Source of the DNA: Cristatella mucedo
Taxonomy: Eukaryota; Bryozoa; Phylactolaemata; Cristatellidae
NCBI GenBank assembly: GCA_009760855.2
Contig: WPIO01000144.1
Location: 190,001-200,000, forward strand
Reading direction: 5' to 3'
Length of the DNA: 10,000 nt
Numbering within the stretch: the stretch's first letter is position 1; each line of letters begins with the position of its first letter. The translations under genes were made by a program, and so were the position numbers. Of this stretch, positions 1 to 7,168 are shown one piece after another. The notes under the pieces are model-generated. The model was not told where the DNA came from, ran no database searches, and saw nothing but the letters and a program-made list of their open reading frames with translations.

Positions 1-950
1 TTAAATTCAGGTTCAATATACGCCGAGCCATTGGACAGCTGTAATTGCAGGCTAATGTTACACTAGGATGATCAGAATTGCTTTGAATACAGTGTGGCGC
101 ATCAGCTCTTAATTGGCATTGTTCAAGACGTCTTCCATATATAAATCCTTCAAAGTTAACGAGATTTAAATGACATCGGTTATTCAAATAGTGATCGTAT
201 GATCTACATTTAAAAACAAGCGAACGAATCATGAAAAATTTTGTTTTCATAAGTTTAGGAAAAAATTACCTTGGCTCTCTTGAAGGTCAGCGAAAGGATT
301 TCGTCTAAGATTTTCATTGATAAAGACAACTCACGATATCCTGCTCCTAAGCTTCGCAATATGAATTCAATCACTAAAATATATATATTTCATTCGTAAG
401 GCTGTCTAAGAAAACCTATTACCTATGCAAGTTCTCAACATATGCCACATGGCTCAATAAAACCAACACGGTCTTTAAAGGCGACCATCGTTCACTAATG
501 CTCCAATGTAGTACGGTCGATTAACTAATAGTAAAACCATTTTAGGACTTGTAAACCCATCAAAAATCTGCTTACGATGAGCCCTACTTAAGTTATCACC
601 AACTGCCCACGATCCAATGTAAGCTCTGGGTAGAATGGGACGCCACAAATTCACTAGTCAGGGCACTCTTTTTAATTATGCAATCTGTAAGAATGCATTC
701 GCAAACAATCATCATATTCAGGCCCGATGTGAGATTATATTGCGTAATCAACATGCTGTAGTTGGTAAGATCTCGATACTCCACTGATATGAGCCGGTAG
801 CAATTAACTGAGAACTAAAGCATTTTCAGGATCATTGATTGTTAGCTACGATTTATATTTTCAGGGATGTGAAAAGCATTCGGCATTCAATGAGGACATG
901 GCCTGCACTGTCAAGTGAGCCAACTTTTAAGCTGAAGAAACTGGGCTAAA
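1..950. other. AT-rich non-coding stretch, nothing recognised
   Basis: No convincing coding region is visible on either strand. The only open frame of note is about 62 codons on the minus strand (596-784) and has no recognisable motif. The sequence is AT-rich, with short homopolymer and AT runs such as that near 380-390, and an AATAAA hexamer near 455 with no gene upstream to attach it to. There is no tandem array, terminal repeat or RNA gene that I can recognise. Confidence 0.7.
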
Positions 951-1039
951 ATCAGAGCCTGCTCGCTCGAGAGCGCTACTGCTAAGCGACTTTACGAGTT
1001 TGTTACGTCTCGTCTACATTAATGCAAATCCCCTTATTC

Positions 1040-1500
1040 AAGACACCCGGCGTCTGCCACTCCCCGTCAGCGGACAGCAGGTGAACAACTCGGCGGCAGT
1101 TCTTTTCATGATTTGTCATCAGAGTCACAGGTGCAGCGTCAAGCCACTTCCGTTTTGAGCTACGCTGGCTAGCTATCTCGAAGGGAATTGACAGTACGAT
1201 CGCTCTCCTGTCTGGCAGGTGGCTTCAGTGGCTCGTGCCGACGCACGGCTATACGCAGGCGCGTAGCCGCGCCCACTGGCCTGGCTAGGCGGGGCCTCGG
1301 ATGCATGGCGCCAGGCCTATGCCCTGTAGCCGGTAGGCCTAGGCCCTGAGCTGCCTAGTCGGGTCCGGGCCCTCCTAGGTCGACTTGGAGAGCTGGCTAC
1401 GCGCCCGGCTGTACGGCGAGATTCTGCTCCCGTTCCTCGTCTTTCCAGCTGTCTTGCCGCCGTTCCTCGCACTAAGTTGAAATCTTTCGGCGATCGAAGA
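1040..1500 (+). repeat. Diverged direct repeat, copy A (unnamed family)
   Basis: By eye this segment is colinear with 2050-2440. Shared blocks in the same order are AACAACTCGGCGGC near 1085 (against AAAAACCCGGTGGC), AGGTGC near 1130, TGAGCTACGCTGG at 1156-1168 (against TGAGCTTCGCTGG at 2151-2163), CTCTCC/GTCTGG/CAGGT/GCTTCAGT at 1203-1230 (against 2195-2225), AGCTGCCTA at 1349-1357 (against 2235-2243) and AATCTTTCG at 1481-1489 (against 2416-2424). Copy A carries about 110 extra bases between 1239 and 1349. No coding capacity or tRNA-like promoter is evident. The family is not recognised; the outer limits are approximate. An old segmental duplication or solo repeats of a non-autonomous element are both possible. 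Confidence 0.5.
1240..1348. other. Very GC-rich block inside direct repeat copy A
   Basis: This block has no counterpart between the matching flanks of copy B, where 2234 and 2235 are adjacent. It is rich in GGCCT/AGGCC words, including the perfect palindrome GGCCTAGGCC at 1336-1345 and the inverted pair AGGCCTA (1313-1319) and TAGGCCT (1334-1340). It could be an insertion into copy A or a stretch lost from copy B. I do not recognise it as a named element, and I see no clear target-site duplication. Confidence 0.4.
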
Positions 1501-2049
1501 CACGGCAAGCCTTGAACTCGTTGTCGGCTCATGCAAACGCCTGCAGTGGCTTCGCACCAGCTCAGCTAAGCATTCAGCTTCTTCCTTTCAGCAGCCCCAC
1601 TGAAACTTGTGCTCTTCCTCGTGTGCGCTTTGCATGCTCACATACGCAAGATTCGTTGCATTTCACTAACCAGGGGTCGCACTAATCGGCGCCACTCCTC
1701 CTCCGAGTGCGAGTCCTTCTCGTCGCGCGCTTCTCTTCTTCTTGTCAGCCAAAGCTGGCGATCGTTTTTCTTTTGGCACGCACCTGTCGAAGAATGACGC
1801 CGTCTGCTTGTCATTCATTGCTTACTCGTCGGTTATTGCGTCGGAGGGAGCGCATAGCGAAGAATCAGGACACGTGCTCGGTTCTCGCAGGGCCGCTGTG
1901 CTGCAGACGATTCGGCGCACGTTCAGCTGGAGAGCATCGCCAAAATAGGGGTCAGCGAATAGGAAAGAGAGCGCGGCAGCCGAACAGGCGAAGGCGTTCG
2001 TGACGTTGCGTCTCGATGAATCCCCCTACCCGGTATTCAGTGTCCTGGA
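1501..2049. other. Unassigned stretch between the two direct repeats
   Basis: Overlapping open frames of 60-98 codons exist on the plus strand (1609-2003). They overlap in different frames, are rich in Arg and Ser and show no domain, signal peptide or splice-bounded structure I can recognise, so none is called. The sequence is GC-richer than 1-950. If the flanking repeats were terminal repeats of a small non-autonomous retroelement this would be its internal region, but I see no primer-binding site or polypurine tract that supports this. Confidence 0.4.
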
Positions 2050-2440
2050 AAGCGACCTTGATCTTCCGCTAACCTGAGAAAAACCCGGTGGCTCATCCGG
2101 CCTGTCGTCAACGGCCGAGGTGCCTCAGGCAGACCGCCGCCACGTCTGCCTGAGCTTCGCTGGTGCCATATCGAGTGTCAAATCGATGTTAAAACTCTCC
2201 GTCTGGATTACAGGTCGCTTCAGTCACTTGTACCAGCTGCCTATTGATCCGATTTTCTCGCTGCTCCTCTTTGTGGCCTCTTTCACATCCGGTGGCCCCC
2301 CTCCTGTGCAAGCCAGCCGCTGCTTTTCTGCTTGTCTTCTTTCAGACTTGCTGCTCTCGTCTTGTGCTTCGCCTCACTTAACTCGTAATCCCTTGTAACC
2401 CTCGAACTGACTTGTAATCTTTCGACGACCTTGACGGCCT
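2050..2440 (+). repeat. Diverged direct repeat, copy B (unnamed family)
   Basis: This is the second member of the pair described at 1040-1500, in the same orientation. The best-matching core is 2151-2234, where TGAGCTTCGCTGG and the blocks CTCTCC, GTCTGG, CAGGT and GCTTCAGT recur in order with nearly the same spacing (47 bases between the first two anchors in copy A, 44 here). A later anchor, AATCTTTCG, lies at 2416-2424. Divergence is high and small indels are needed, so the age must be considerable. A plus-strand open frame of about 92 codons (2120-2398) crosses the repeat and has no recognisable domain. Confidence 0.5.
2124..2154. repeat. Perfect 11-bp inverted repeat with 9-base loop
   Basis: The arms CTCAGGCAGAC (2124-2134) and GTCTGCCTGAG (2144-2154) are exact reverse complements around the spacer CGCCGCCAC. 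It would form a GC-rich hairpin as RNA or extruded DNA. It lies in direct repeat copy B, but copy A does not keep the left arm, so the hairpin is private to copy B. No T-run follows and no protein-coding gene is adjacent, so a terminator role is not supported. Confidence 0.7.
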
Positions 2441-3347
2441 TCAGTTCGTATGCACCGATGGAATGTCTCGTTGCGAATTACGAATGTCTCATTACGTTTC
2501 AGCCAAAGTTTTGCTTTGCTAAAGCTTTAGTTTCTGCGTACTTACGTATTGTGTGCTTGCGCGTCTACGTTTTAACGTGTGTCTCATCGAGTTCCCATCA
2601 CTGAGTGCATCCGAATAATGTTTTCTTGTGTGCATTCCCGCGACCGCGATGGCCCGAAGATGAATTTCGTTTACCTTCGCACGCTTGGCGTAAGCACGAT
2701 GTCAATGCGTGTCATTAACCCTTGGTTATTGAATCTCATGCTGCAAGCTTTCTAGCGCGAGAAGGGGGTGCGGTTTTCTTACGGTGCAATAAAAATGACT
2801 AATCGTCGCTGCTCGCATTATACTCGCATGGCTAGCCTTAATGAATCTATGCTACCTATTGGAGGTGCACTGGTGCAATCGTGGTCGCCTGCTCGGAACT
2901 TTCGGTGTTCGCTTTGACGAATTTTTAAAGTTTAAGAGTTTCATTCTGATCGCTTCACGTAGAGCAAGCCCAATTCTAAGATGAGGTACTGCCTGCTTTA
3001 CATCCGGCGGAAGTTCCTTTTTTAAGTGATACATTAATCCGGTAAATTAATTAGTTAACTAATCCAGTTAATCCGGCGATTCATCCGATGGAATCCTTTT
3101 TTGAACATTCCTTTTAAAGTTAACTTTTTCTTATCTCACCACTAGAGTAGTTTGACTGATTGTTATCAGGCTGAAGAAGCTAAAAACACAAGACCGATAT
3201 GTCGTTGATTCCGACAAATTTAAAATACGCGTCTCGTGCGCTGAAGAAGTCAAGGATGGATCCAGCGTGATCAGAAGCAGCAGGACTGCAACTCTGCACA
3301 CGTCCTAGAACGCTCGCTTCCTCCAAGCCTCAGGCTGGGTATACATC
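2441..3347. other. Unassigned non-coding stretch
   Basis: No gene is recognised. Small features visible here are two imperfect copies of GAATGTCTCGTTGCG (2461-2475 and 2482-2496, 21 bases apart), the 12-bp palindrome CTAAAGCTTTAG (2519-2530), an AATAAA hexamer near 2787 and two copies of GCTGAAGAAG 70 bases apart (3170 and 3240). The longest open frame is about 60 codons on the minus strand (2852-3034), with no recognisable motif. Confidence 0.6.
3034..3076. repeat. Palindrome flanked by TTAATCCGG direct repeats
   Basis: The 9-mer TTAATCCGG occurs at 3034-3042 and 3068-3076, flanking the perfect 14-bp palindrome ATTAGTTAACTAAT (3050-3063). A second palindrome, AAAGTTAACTTT, follows at 3116-3127 and shares the AGTTAACT core. 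TAAT cores of this kind resemble homeodomain-type binding sites, but in AT-rich DNA such words arise by chance, so no regulatory role is assigned. Confidence 0.45.
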
Positions 3348-3375
3348 AGGTAGATATCAGATATCACATATATAC

Positions 3376-3411
<36 letters not shown>

Positions 3412-3430
3412 GATATCAGGTAGATATCAG
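3348..3430. repeat. (TA)14 microsatellite between 13-bp direct repeats
   Basis: An uninterrupted (TA)14 tract runs 3381-3408. It is preceded by a degenerate AT-rich tract containing the palindrome TATACATATGTATA and bracketed by the 13-mer AGGTAGATATCAG at 3348-3360 and 3418-3430. A third partial copy, GTAGATATCAG, begins at 3409. The direct repeats could be a target-site-like duplication around an expanded AT core, or simply a local tandem repeat into which the AT tract expanded. Confidence 0.8.
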
Positions 3431-4340
3431 CATTGGCCTCCTCGTGCTTTCCTCGCATTCTCTCTGGACTAGATATTCCAAGTACGGAGTCCCCTCGCTT
3501 GAAGAATTTGTAGGAATGCCAGCGCATGGTCTCTGCATTTCGAGACAGTAAATAGTGTGCCTCACTAATATAAATAGTATAAATAGCCTCACTCCCGCAG
3601 GTGTGTTATGCCACAAAACCCTCGCGTTCTTGCTGCTGGATTGACGAATCGACTAATGCATGGCTAATTCGCGGCTAATTCACTTCTTCGAATCCACACG
3701 CGTCTTAGCTCATCACCTTTGCGTGACATTTAGAGCGTTGGCTACTTCTGCGCGCACTAGCAAGCGCTCTGGGTTTCGGGCGTATGCAGACAGCAGGAAT
3801 CTCTCAGATCAGTCTCCGCGCTTGCGCCTTGTTGCCGAACACGTAAAACTTGCCAGCCATGCCAGGTAGGTACTAGGTATGTATGTACTAGTAGGTACTA
3901 GGCTGAACGCGAAAGCTGTACAAGTTTGTGATGCTTTCCAAACTTGGTGTGCAAACTGCCAGAGGCGTGCAAGCTTTATAGTTGATTTTGATTACTAGCC
4001 AAAACTGTCAGCGAGCGACGGACAAGACTGTTGGTGGGCGCTAGATTATATTTATTAGGCAGTAGCAGCGTCACGGCAGTAAGGATACTTCATCAAGTAA
4101 ACACATTATTCTACCGATGCAAGACCAACCCTTGGTAGGAGTAAAAGAGCGGGATATGAAGAGTTGTATGAAAAAAAAGTGAAAATCTCATATCTTGTGA
4201 GTAGCATTCGTACCAGTACGATTATTTCAGAGCATTCCATCAAGGCTTACTGAGCATGCACAAGAAAATTCGCTCTTGGATTTGATGGGAAATTTTGTAA
4301 ATAAAGAACTATTATGAACAGAAAGACTGTATCATTAATC
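3431..4340. other. Unassigned non-coding stretch
   Basis: No convincing gene is present. Open frames of 60-70 codons (3416-3616 minus, 3660-3869 plus) lack recognisable motifs. A small cluster of TAGGTAC/GTACTAG words lies at 3865-3902 (see separate entry). The interval becomes AT-rich after about 4040 and contains an AATAAA hexamer near 4299 without an assignable transcript. Confidence 0.6.
3865..3902. repeat. Short TAGGTAC / GTACTAG repeat cluster
   Basis: GGTACTAGG occurs twice (about 3869 and 3894), separated by TATGTATGTACTAGTA, which contains the palindrome TACTAGTA. This reads as a low-complexity slippage product; no function is suggested. Confidence 0.5.
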
Positions 4341-4462
4341 ATTTGTATATCGAGCATGATATTGCGCACCATGCAATCGCGTTTCCCTTTGCAGCAAATG
4401 TAAAGCGACTAGAAAGAGATTGAGTTCTCTGAAGGCGCTTTATCAAGTGCATTATTATTATT
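4341..4462 (+). mobile_element. LINE 3'-end fragment (copy 3, CR1/L2-type)
   Basis: This is a severely 5'-truncated copy of the same retrotransposon seen at 6937-10000, here on the plus strand. Reading the other copies on their sense strand, AGCATGATATT, CTTTGCAGCAAATGTAAAGCG, CTAGAAAGAGATT, AGTTCTCTGA and GGCGCTTTATCAAGTGCA all recur in order with identical spacing; the tail here is (ATT)4 ending at 4462. The 3' hairpin is kept: AAAGCG (4402-4407) pairs with CGCTTT (4436-4441), and AGAGA (4415-4419) with TCTCT (4426-4430). Similarity to copies 1 and 2 fades upstream of about 4348, so only the last 115 or so bases of the 3' UTR are present. It has no coding capacity. A SINE sharing the LINE tail is an alternative, but no tRNA-like head is visible upstream. 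Confidence 0.88.
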
Positions 4463-4995
4463 GAAGAGCCAACCATTCCAATACAGTAAAGTTTAGCTTT
4501 CCCGAAAATCAGTTGTCACCGTGATTCTCGGATTTAGTGAATATCCACGCTACCAATAACATCAAAATTATATTGTACTGCAAAATATTTGTAATAAGAC
4601 ATTTGTATAGCAATTTAGGAGAACTTAATCTGTGTACACACACTTAATGTATACTGGAATAGTAGCATATTAGCTATCAGTGACGAAATACACGATGTCT
4701 GCACTATTCATGACAGAAAGAAGGAATCACATTCACACACACAGACTAAATGCAGTGAGGAATAAATGGGTTTTAAATTTGACTAAATGTCGTCGAGTCC
4801 GAGAAAGTCGTGACGTCAGACGGGAGTGAGCGCCAGATTTGGGAAATGAGTGAGCTGACGGCACGGTCTCAAAAGGACGCGAGCTTGGCGCTGGAGGCAC
4901 AGGCAAGCCGACCCGCAGAGTCGCTCAAGCTGTCGACAAGAGATGGAGAAGAGCCGTAGAAGTGAGATCGGGTCAACAGAAGCCGGGCAGGAGAC
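4463..4995. other. Unassigned stretch turning GC-rich
   Basis: The first half is AT-rich and featureless apart from a short CA run near 4731-4742 and an AATAAA hexamer near 4761. From about 4790 the composition becomes GC- and purine-rich, with a consensus CRE (separate entry). A 37-codon open frame, 4846-4959 plus strand, starts at ATG within GGGAAATGAG and encodes a hydrophilic peptide with no known motif. It is too short to call as a gene. Confidence 0.5.
4811..4818. promoter_or_regulatory. Consensus CRE (TGACGTCA) match
   Basis: The eight-base palindrome TGACGTCA is the canonical binding site for CREB/ATF bZIP factors. It sits at the start of a GC-richer block, 28 bases before the ATG of a 37-codon open frame. 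There is no obvious TATA box or recognisable downstream gene, and an 8-mer can occur by chance, so function is only a possibility. Confidence 0.2.
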
Positions 4996-5136
4996 GGATT
5001 TTTCTAGTTTTATTTTCTATTTTCTATTTTTATTAATTATTAATTATTATATTTTTTATCAATTATTATTATCACTTTATGTTATTTATTTATTTATTAT
5101 TTTAATTTATGATTCTATTTTCTAATTAATTTTTCC
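4996..5136. repeat. Almost pure A/T low-complexity tract
   Basis: About 140 bases consist of nearly only A and T, with repeated TTTTCTA, TTAATTATTA and TTATTTA words. It is bounded sharply by GC-rich sequence on both sides. It does not show the hairpin or anchors of the LINE 3' end, so it is not another LINE tail. A short open frame through it encodes only a Phe/Ile/Tyr/Leu-rich string typical of translated AT repeats. Confidence 0.75.
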
Positions 5137-5140
5137 AATT

Positions 5141-5171
5141 CGATGCTCCAGCTGGAGCTGCTGGAGCATCG
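5141..5171. repeat. Perfect 11-bp inverted repeat with 9-base loop
   Basis: The arms CGATGCTCCAG (5141-5151) and CTGGAGCATCG (5161-5171) are exact reverse complements around CTGGAGCTG. The loop shares CTGGAGC with the right arm, so a short direct repeat is superimposed on the hairpin. It lies exactly at the border between the A/T tract and GC-rich DNA. I see no second end that would make it a transposon terminus. Confidence 0.75.
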
Positions 5172-5207
5172 AGCGCATGGAACGCATGGAGCGCTGAAGC
5201 TCGATGT

Positions 5208-5224
5208 CGGCGGCGGCGGCGGCG
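5208..5224. repeat. Short (CGG)5 trinucleotide run
   Basis: Five consecutive CGG units followed by CG lie in GC-rich sequence. A related GC-triplet hairpin, CCGCCGC-T-GCGGCGG, is found at 6070-6084. Both are short, and neither is in a recognised coding frame or transcript. Confidence 0.7.
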
Positions 5225-5300
5225 TCTTGACGGCGTCGCCAGTTGCGATTGGGCAGAGAGACACGAGAGCGACTCGCTAGGCCGCCCAGCTAATCAAGCA

Positions 5301-5390
5301 GCCCGTGTGTCCGTAGCAGCAGCACGAGAGCGCGTCCGTGTCCGTAGCATGTGTCCGCGTCCGTGTCCCGTAGCAGCAGCACGAGAGCCG
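5301..5390 (+). repeat. Minisatellite with 20-bp units and GTCCGTGTCCGTAG filler
   Basis: The 20-mer CGTAGCAGCAGCACGAGAGC occurs exactly at 5312-5331 and 5369-5388, 57 bases apart. Between and before them are further copies of GTGTCCGTAGCA/GTCCGTGTCC words, so the block is a small, partly degenerate tandem repeat. The exactness of the two long units suggests recent duplication. It is open in one minus-strand frame but encodes only Ala/Arg/Thr-rich low-complexity sequence. Confidence 0.75.
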
Positions 5391-6690
5391 GAAAGGCACG
5401 AACCTCCACCGTTTGCTTTGCGCAGTAAAGGATGACTCGAACCGTATTCTAGATCGATTAGATCGTTTGATGCGAGCGCCGAGCCTCTGGGTTGAGGTCC
5501 GCGATCAGAGAAGCTCTTCGCTGGAGAGAGATCTTCTTTGCTTAAAAGATCTAGCATTAAAAGCGACTTGCTTGCAAAACTCTTATTTTATCGCGCTCTC
5601 GCTGGTGAACGATGTTTTTGCACGACGCCAAGCACATGGCTCGGCGTCAGTGGCGCAATCCTCAAAAATGCATGCCCTCGGAATTGCCTTCGCTTAGGTA
5701 ATTTGGTCCTGTTTCGAGCTCTTGCCGCTGGGCTTCCATAAGGTTATGACCAAATAGTCTCGTGAATATCTCCAAGCTTCTGATCATTCCTCGAATTAGC
5801 TGCTCGTGGCCATTAGTGTAGCGGTGGTGCAACTTTCGCGGCGTCAAGCTTGATTGGTGAAAGCGATACGCGACAGCAGTGGAAAGCAGTTCAAAAAGCA
5901 TCAAGGCCTCAGCGACCGGAAGTTCTCTGCACCCCGCTTCAATTATGAAAGTCATACCATGAAAAGCGTTCCGCTCATCCAGACATTAGCGCTACTCTGC
6001 GGCCTCTGCCGGGAGTTTGATTGTCTGTCGAGGAGCGAAGCGACCCCGACGCACGCTTAACATCGATTCCCGCCGCTGCGGCGGCGGAGTATTGTGGGTT
6101 CGTTTTGTCACTTCGAATTTTCCTTTTTTTCCGTAGCATCGTCCTCCTCCCTTGCACCACCAGACATTGCAGAAATGAGCTGCGATTTCTTGTCATAGTT
6201 ATCATCTGTTTACGCTTACCGCAATTCCGCTAATGCAGTCTTAGAGACTCGGAGCTAAAGCTTGAAGCTGGAGAGGCCGATACTGGGTACTACCAACAGC
6301 TCGCTACTCGCTCTGCAGGCTGCCGGTTGAAGGAAATTGCTTAATCACGTGCGCCGCGCGCGTTCTGTCTGTGGAGTTCAATTATTAAAGCTGTGCAATG
6401 GTGGCGCGGGTAGGTGTAGGCGCGGCGGCGGTGAGCTTCGATGCTCTAGCGGCAGTTGATAAAGGGGCGTATTGATCGCTGTGATTGGCTGGCTCAAGCA
6501 GGCTCAAGGTTAAGTCCTCCCATTAAAATGGTGCGTAAGGAAGAGAGCAGGCCGAACTGTAGCGTGTTCCGTTATTTACGTCGTGTTGATATTGCCAGGG
6601 AGCAATGTGGAAAACGTGCGTTTCGTGTACAATTTTTAGAGGGAAATAACTTGATGTTAGAGAGAAGAGTCCTTAGGTGAGCTTCATTTG
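5391..6690. other. Unassigned stretch, no gene recognised
   Basis: Several overlapping open frames of 60-97 codons lie on both strands (for example 5413-5697 plus, which has only a TTG start, and 5662-5955 minus). They contradict each other in frame and strand, and I recognise no domain in any. A pyrimidine-rich stretch ending in GCAG (5402-5424) and an AG/GTAATT word near 5696 could be read as splice sites around an exon of about 270 bases. However, the frame with the best composition ends in a stop at that very donor, so I do not call it. An E-box CACGTG occurs at 6346-6351. Confidence 0.5.
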
Positions 6691-6935
<245 letters not shown>

Positions 6936-6971
6936 AGTAATAATAACAATACTAATAATAATGCACTTGAT

Positions 6972-7011
6972 AAAGCACCCTCAGATAACTTAATCTCCTC
7001 CTAGGCGCTTT
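6972..7011 (-). other. 3'-terminal LINE hairpin, copy 1
   Basis: On the sense (minus) strand, AAAGCGCC (7004-7011) faces GGTGCTTT (6972-6979). All eight positions can pair in RNA if one G-U wobble is allowed. An inner stem is weaker than in copy 2. The hairpin sits just before the (TTA)n tail. In stringent-type LINEs such as eel UnaL2, the element's own reverse transcriptase recognises a 3' stem-loop in this position; the same role here is inference. Confidence 0.65.
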
Positions 7012-7089
7012 ACATTTGCTGCAAAAGGAAACGTGATTGAATCGTGAGTAATATCATGCTTGATAAAATAAACAGTGTGGTTAGGGGTG

Positions 7090-7150
7090 GCATGCACAAG
7101 GTCAGCATGCAAATGTGGCTAGTGGCAGCATGCACAGTGTCAGCACGCAT
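7090..7150 (-). repeat. GCATGC imperfect tandem repeats in LINE 3' UTR, copy 1
   Basis: Reading the plus strand, units starting GCATGCA begin at 7090, 7105 and 7128, with a degenerate GCACGCA at 7143. The first and third are 15 bases long and end in TCA; the second is 23 bases. The block lies between the ORF stop and the 3' hairpin and recurs in copy 2 at 9079-9139, so it belongs to the element rather than the insertion site. Confidence 0.7.
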
Positions 7151-7168
7151 AGGCACATGAAGGACGAA

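Noticed and set aside
1609-2003. Three overlapping plus-strand open frames of 62-98 codons
   Set aside because: They overlap in different frames, show no recognisable domain and have compositions expected from random GC-rich DNA.
3660-3700. TTCGAATCC word resembling a tRNA T-arm
   Set aside because: No A-box, cloverleaf stems or acceptor pairing could be found around it.
4996-5136. A/T tract considered as a fourth LINE tail
   Set aside because: It lacks the hairpin arms and the GCAGCAAATGTAAAGC anchor found before the tail in the other three copies.
5413-5697. Plus-strand open frame of 94 codons with possible splice-like borders
   Set aside because: It begins at TTG, ends in a stop at the supposed donor site and shows no recognisable domain. 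A real exon is possible but not supported.
5662-5955. Minus-strand open frame of 97 codons
   Set aside because: It overlaps competing frames on the other strand and has no recognisable motif or clear splice borders.
7090-7150. Evenly spaced GCATGC repeats considered as a CRISPR-like array
   Set aside because: The units are short and imperfect, without unique spacers, and they recur in the 3' UTR of both LINE copies.
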